A stretch of DNA of 15,083 nucleotides from an uncultured Collinsella sp. (GTDB lineage Bacteria > Actinomycetota > Coriobacteriia > Coriobacteriales > Coriobacteriaceae), in assembly GCA_902496645.1 (NCBI GenBank), contig CABVBR010000037.1, positions 1-15,083 on the forward strand, written 5' to 3'. The notes under the pieces are model-generated. The model was not told the DNA's origin, ran no database searches, and saw only the letters and a list, made by a program, of their open reading frames with translations. Made by a program: the position numbers and the translations under genes. Each line of letters starts with the position of its first letter. Position 1 is the stretch's first letter. Below are positions 13,055 to 15,083 of this stretch, piece after piece.

Positions 13055-14776
13055 TTACTTTACGCTGCGCTTTTTCTTTCCGCCGTAAACGGTTGTTAGG
13101 ATTGCTGTACCGCCGCTGACGAACAACAGGGCGATCCACAAAGCAAGGCTGTTTCTATCGCCAGCCTTCGGAAGCTCATCGGTTGTTCCCGGTTTAGTGC
13201 TGGCAGGTTTTTTCTCTTTGGTGCTGGCGGGTTTTTTCTCAAGAGCAGCAATCGCATCTTCGATAGCCTTTGCCATTGCATCAACTTCGCTCTGTTCAGT
13301 GATGTTCTTGTCACGGACAACAGCTTTGACGGCAGCTTCTACCGCAGTGAAGTCTTTGTATTCATCTTTGTTCAGGGTATTTGCTTTGGCAATGGCTGCA
13401 TCGACTTTGGTGTAGTCGGCAGGCAAATAAGTCATTGCAATGGTTTGCGTATGAGTTGCTGTATCAGCCGTAATCGTAATATTGGAATTGAAAACCTCGC
13501 AATTATCTGCGCTGACTTCGGCTTGATAAGTACCTGCCTCCAAATTGGCGGGGTTTGTTACTACCTGACCGTTCACTTTGATGGTTACATTTGTCAGTTC
13601 AGCAGGTGTTACAACAAAAGAAACTGCATATTTCGGTGCTGGCAGAATAGGTGTGCCATTTGGGTTAAATCGATAATTGCCACCAGCAGCAGTGATTTCA
13701 TTAAAGAAATCTTCCGTTTTCATGGAGTCAAGGGTCTTTTCTGTTCCAGCATTCTGGTACTTAAAGCAAGCCGGGACATTCTCAGTTCCCACGAAATAAT
13801 TGTTTTCAAAAGCAGGTGTATCAGAAGAAACACCGCCTGCAATGCCGCCCAAACGCTTATAAGGCGTAGCGGCAGTATACTGAGATGGATCCATTTCACC
13901 AGCGAAATAACAATGTTTGATTTCTGTACCTGCACCAACTGTCCCTGCGATGCCGCCGAAATCTGTGGTTCCGTTGCCAAGAGGAACCATTTTCCCTGTG
14001 GAATAACAATTGATAATCTTTGAAGCTTGATACAGCTGCCCAACGATTCCGCCGGTACAGGGCGTCCAAGAGGTCATCTCGCCCGCATTAGCACAATACT
14101 GTACGGTACTGTTTTGAGCGACGCCTACGATACCGCCCGTCTGGAAAGAGCTGACATCCTTCGTTATTGAAAAATTCCCCTTGTTTTGGCAGTACTCAAT
14201 CGTGCTATTTATTGCATATCCGCACATAGCCGCAGTACCGTTAATATATTTGTCTGTATCCGTGAACGACACATCTGAAACGCAGTCAGAAATATTGCTG
14301 TCTGCTGCAACACCCGCTATCGTTCCAAAATAGACATACCCCGAATTGGATACATCCAGCTTGCCTTGAATTGTCAAACCGGAAATTTCAGCGCCGTAAA
14401 CCTCACTGAATAATCCGAAGGACGGATATTCTGTCTTTCCATAGTTTTCGGAAAAATCTAAATTGGAAATCGTATGCCCGTTTCCGTAAAATTTGCCGCT
14501 GAAGTAATGCAACAGATTTCCATCAGCATCAAATGTGCTACCAATTGGTGTCCACGCAATACCGGTTAAATCCAAATCTGCATCAAGAGATACAACCGCA
14601 TCTGTTTTATCGTCGTATTCGCCATTGTCCACAGCTTTTGCAAATTGCAAAAGCTCATCTACTGTTGTGATTGATGTTTTACTGCTTTGAGCGTTCTCTT
14701 CTGCAAAAGCTGTCATCGGAACAAGTGTCATCGCGAGACACAACGCAAGCAGAACGCCTAGAAGCTTCTTCTTCAT
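13055..14776 (-). CDS. Sortase-anchored surface protein with GLUG-type repeats and FIVAR domain
   Basis: A 573-residue cell-wall protein of unknown ligand. Signal peptide 1-25 (MKKKLLGVLLALC... AFA|EE). Residues 35-110 form a lead-in with the FSGKFYGNGHTISNL motif. About residues 118-332 carry five to six GLUG-like repeats of GGI(V/A)G...I..C...G type, which should form a right-handed beta-helix. A beta-rich region (383-450) follows, then a FIVAR-like helical segment (453-513), two EKKPASTK copies (513-527), LPKAG (535-539), a hydrophobic span and a KKKR tail. The sort signal has Ala where LPxTG has Thr. The start at 14776 has GGAGG seven bases ahead; upstream ATGs overlap that site. The gene is markedly richer in A+T than its neighbours, with Firmicutes-like style, so recent transfer is likely. 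No sortase gene is in the window. Confidence 0.88.
   Translation of the reverse strand: MKKKLLGVLLALCLAMTLVPMTAFAEENAQSSKTSITTVDELLQFAKAVDNGEYDDKTDAVVSLDADLDLTGIAWTPIGSTFDADGNLLHYFSGKFYGNGHTISNLDFSENYGKTEYPSFGLFSEVYGAEISGLTIQGKLDVSNSGYVYFGTIAGVAADSNISDCVSDVSFTDTDKYINGTAAMCGYAINSTIEYCQNKGNFSITKDVSSFQTGGIVGVAQNSTVQYCANAGEMTSWTPCTGGIVGQLYQASKIINCYSTGKMVPLGNGTTDFGGIAGTVGAGTEIKHCYFAGEMDPSQYTAATPYKRLGGIAGGVSSDTPAFENNYFVGTENVPACFKYQNAGTEKTLDSMKTEDFFNEITAAGGNYRFNPNGTPILPAPKYAVSFVVTPAELTNVTIKVNGQVVTNPANLEAGTYQAEVSADNCEVFNSNITITADTATHTQTIAMTYLPADYTKVDAAIAKANTLNKDEYKDFTAVEAAVKAVVRDKNITEQSEVDAMAKAIEDAIAALEKKPASTKEKKPASTKPGTTDELPKAGDRNSLALWIALLFVSGGTAILTTVYGGKKKRSVK
13199..13241. repeat. Short direct repeat coding EKKPASTK twice
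   Basis: A unit of about 24 bases containing GTGCTGGC(A/G)GGTTTTTTCTC occurs twice in tandem inside the surface-protein gene. It codes two copies of the wall-spanning EKKPASTK motif just before the sort signal. Copy number could change by slippage and alter the linker length. Confidence 0.7.
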
Positions 14777-14923
14777 TTTCATTCCTCCAAAATAATTCAA
14801 TCCGCTACTTACTTCCTCCTACAGCGGACATGCCGGAGAAGATAGAAGGCTTGACCGGAAAAGATTGATTTGCCGGTCGTAGTTAGGACTTCAATATCAA
14901 ACCACCATCCTTCCGGAAAACGC
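14777..14923 (-). other. Leader region of the surface-protein gene
   Basis: No credible gene is present. The region contains the GGAGG ribosome site (14784-14788), a second purine-rich TAGGAGGAAG on the minus strand about 30 bases further up, and a hairpin with GACCGG (14853-14858) against CCGGTC (14873-14878). I did not find a convincing promoter. Confidence 0.4.
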
Positions 14924-14963
14924 AAAAAGCCGAAGCCAAGGCATAATGCGCCCTGTCTTCGGC
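14924..14963 (-). terminator. Terminator of an upstream minus-strand transcript
   Basis: On the minus strand GCCGAAGACAGGGC (14963-14950) pairs with GCCTTGGCTTCGGC (14942-14929), with two imperfect positions, around a 7-base loop. It is followed by TTTTTGCG (plus A run at 14924-14928). It implies a minus-strand gene beyond the right edge, ending before 15000. Confidence 0.65.
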
Positions 14964-15028
14964 AACTGGATCGTTATTAATTGTATGAAATAAGACTTGA
15001 AACGCTGAAAAAGCGGCGCTATGCTCCC

Positions 15029-15083
15029 GCCGAGCCGAGCCGAGCCGAGCCGAGCCGAGCCGAGCCGAGCCGAGCCGAGCCGA
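15029..15083. repeat. Pentanucleotide tandem repeat, 11 copies of GCCGA
   Basis: Eleven perfect copies of GCCGA run from 15029 to the last base of the window, so the true length is unknown. The 5-base unit is not a multiple of three, so gain or loss of a unit would shift any reading frame through it. The window probably stops here because the repeat broke assembly. Confidence 0.95.

Noticed and set aside
14883..15083. A 66-codon minus-strand partial protein reaching the right edge
   Set aside because: The first part is only translated pentamer repeat, and the rest overlaps a good terminator hairpin with a T run, so coding is unlikely. It is mentioned under the repeat finding only.

Overview
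The window looks like chromosomal DNA of a G+C-rich gut actinobacterium of the Coriobacteriia, probably Collinsella or a close relative. This is inferred from codon use, from the Tat-type (RR) leaders on both exported native proteins, and from a carbohydrate-use gene set built around alpha-glucan phosphorolysis. No rRNA or tRNA gene and no CRISPR array was seen, so the taxonomic call is not anchored by a marker.

Layout. Positions 1-161 hold the 3' end of an unrecognised plus-strand gene. A TreR/HutC-type GntR regulator (245-964) follows and closes with a perfect 21-bp-arm hairpin terminator. Then comes a four-gene ABC sugar importer: Tat-lipoprotein binding protein (1271-2587), two MalF/MalG-type permeases (2675-3529 and 3529-4368) and an MsmK/UgpC-type ATPase (4437-5636). 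Large hairpins separate the binding protein from the permeases and the permeases from the ATPase. The 300-bp convergent gap after it carries four 55-bp palindromic units at an exact 80-bp period, the most unusual structure in the window. On the minus strand, reading right to left, are galE (11356-10295), malQ (about 10073-8568) and glgP (8439-6172), each ending in its own hairpin terminator. On the plus strand from 11625 is a Tat-exported coiled-coil CHAP/NlpC-type cell-wall hydrolase.

Downstream of the hydrolase is a 136-bp element bounded by 33-bp inverted repeats. Past it the composition changes: an A+T-richer minus-strand gene (14776-13055) encodes a sortase-anchored GLUG/FIVAR surface protein of Firmicutes style, probably acquired by transfer. 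The window ends inside eleven tandem copies of the pentamer GCCGA.

How the genes work together (inference). The importer brings in an oligosaccharide, most likely malto-oligosaccharide judging by the neighbours. MalQ disproportionates the chains, GlgP phosphorolyses them to glucose-1-phosphate, and GalE interconverts UDP-glucose and UDP-galactose. TTGT-N4-ACAA sites before the importer fit control by the TreR-like regulator. A GTTTAAAC palindrome stands before both the regulator gene and malQ, hinting at one regulon over both strands. A LacI-type palindrome before malQ suggests a second control.
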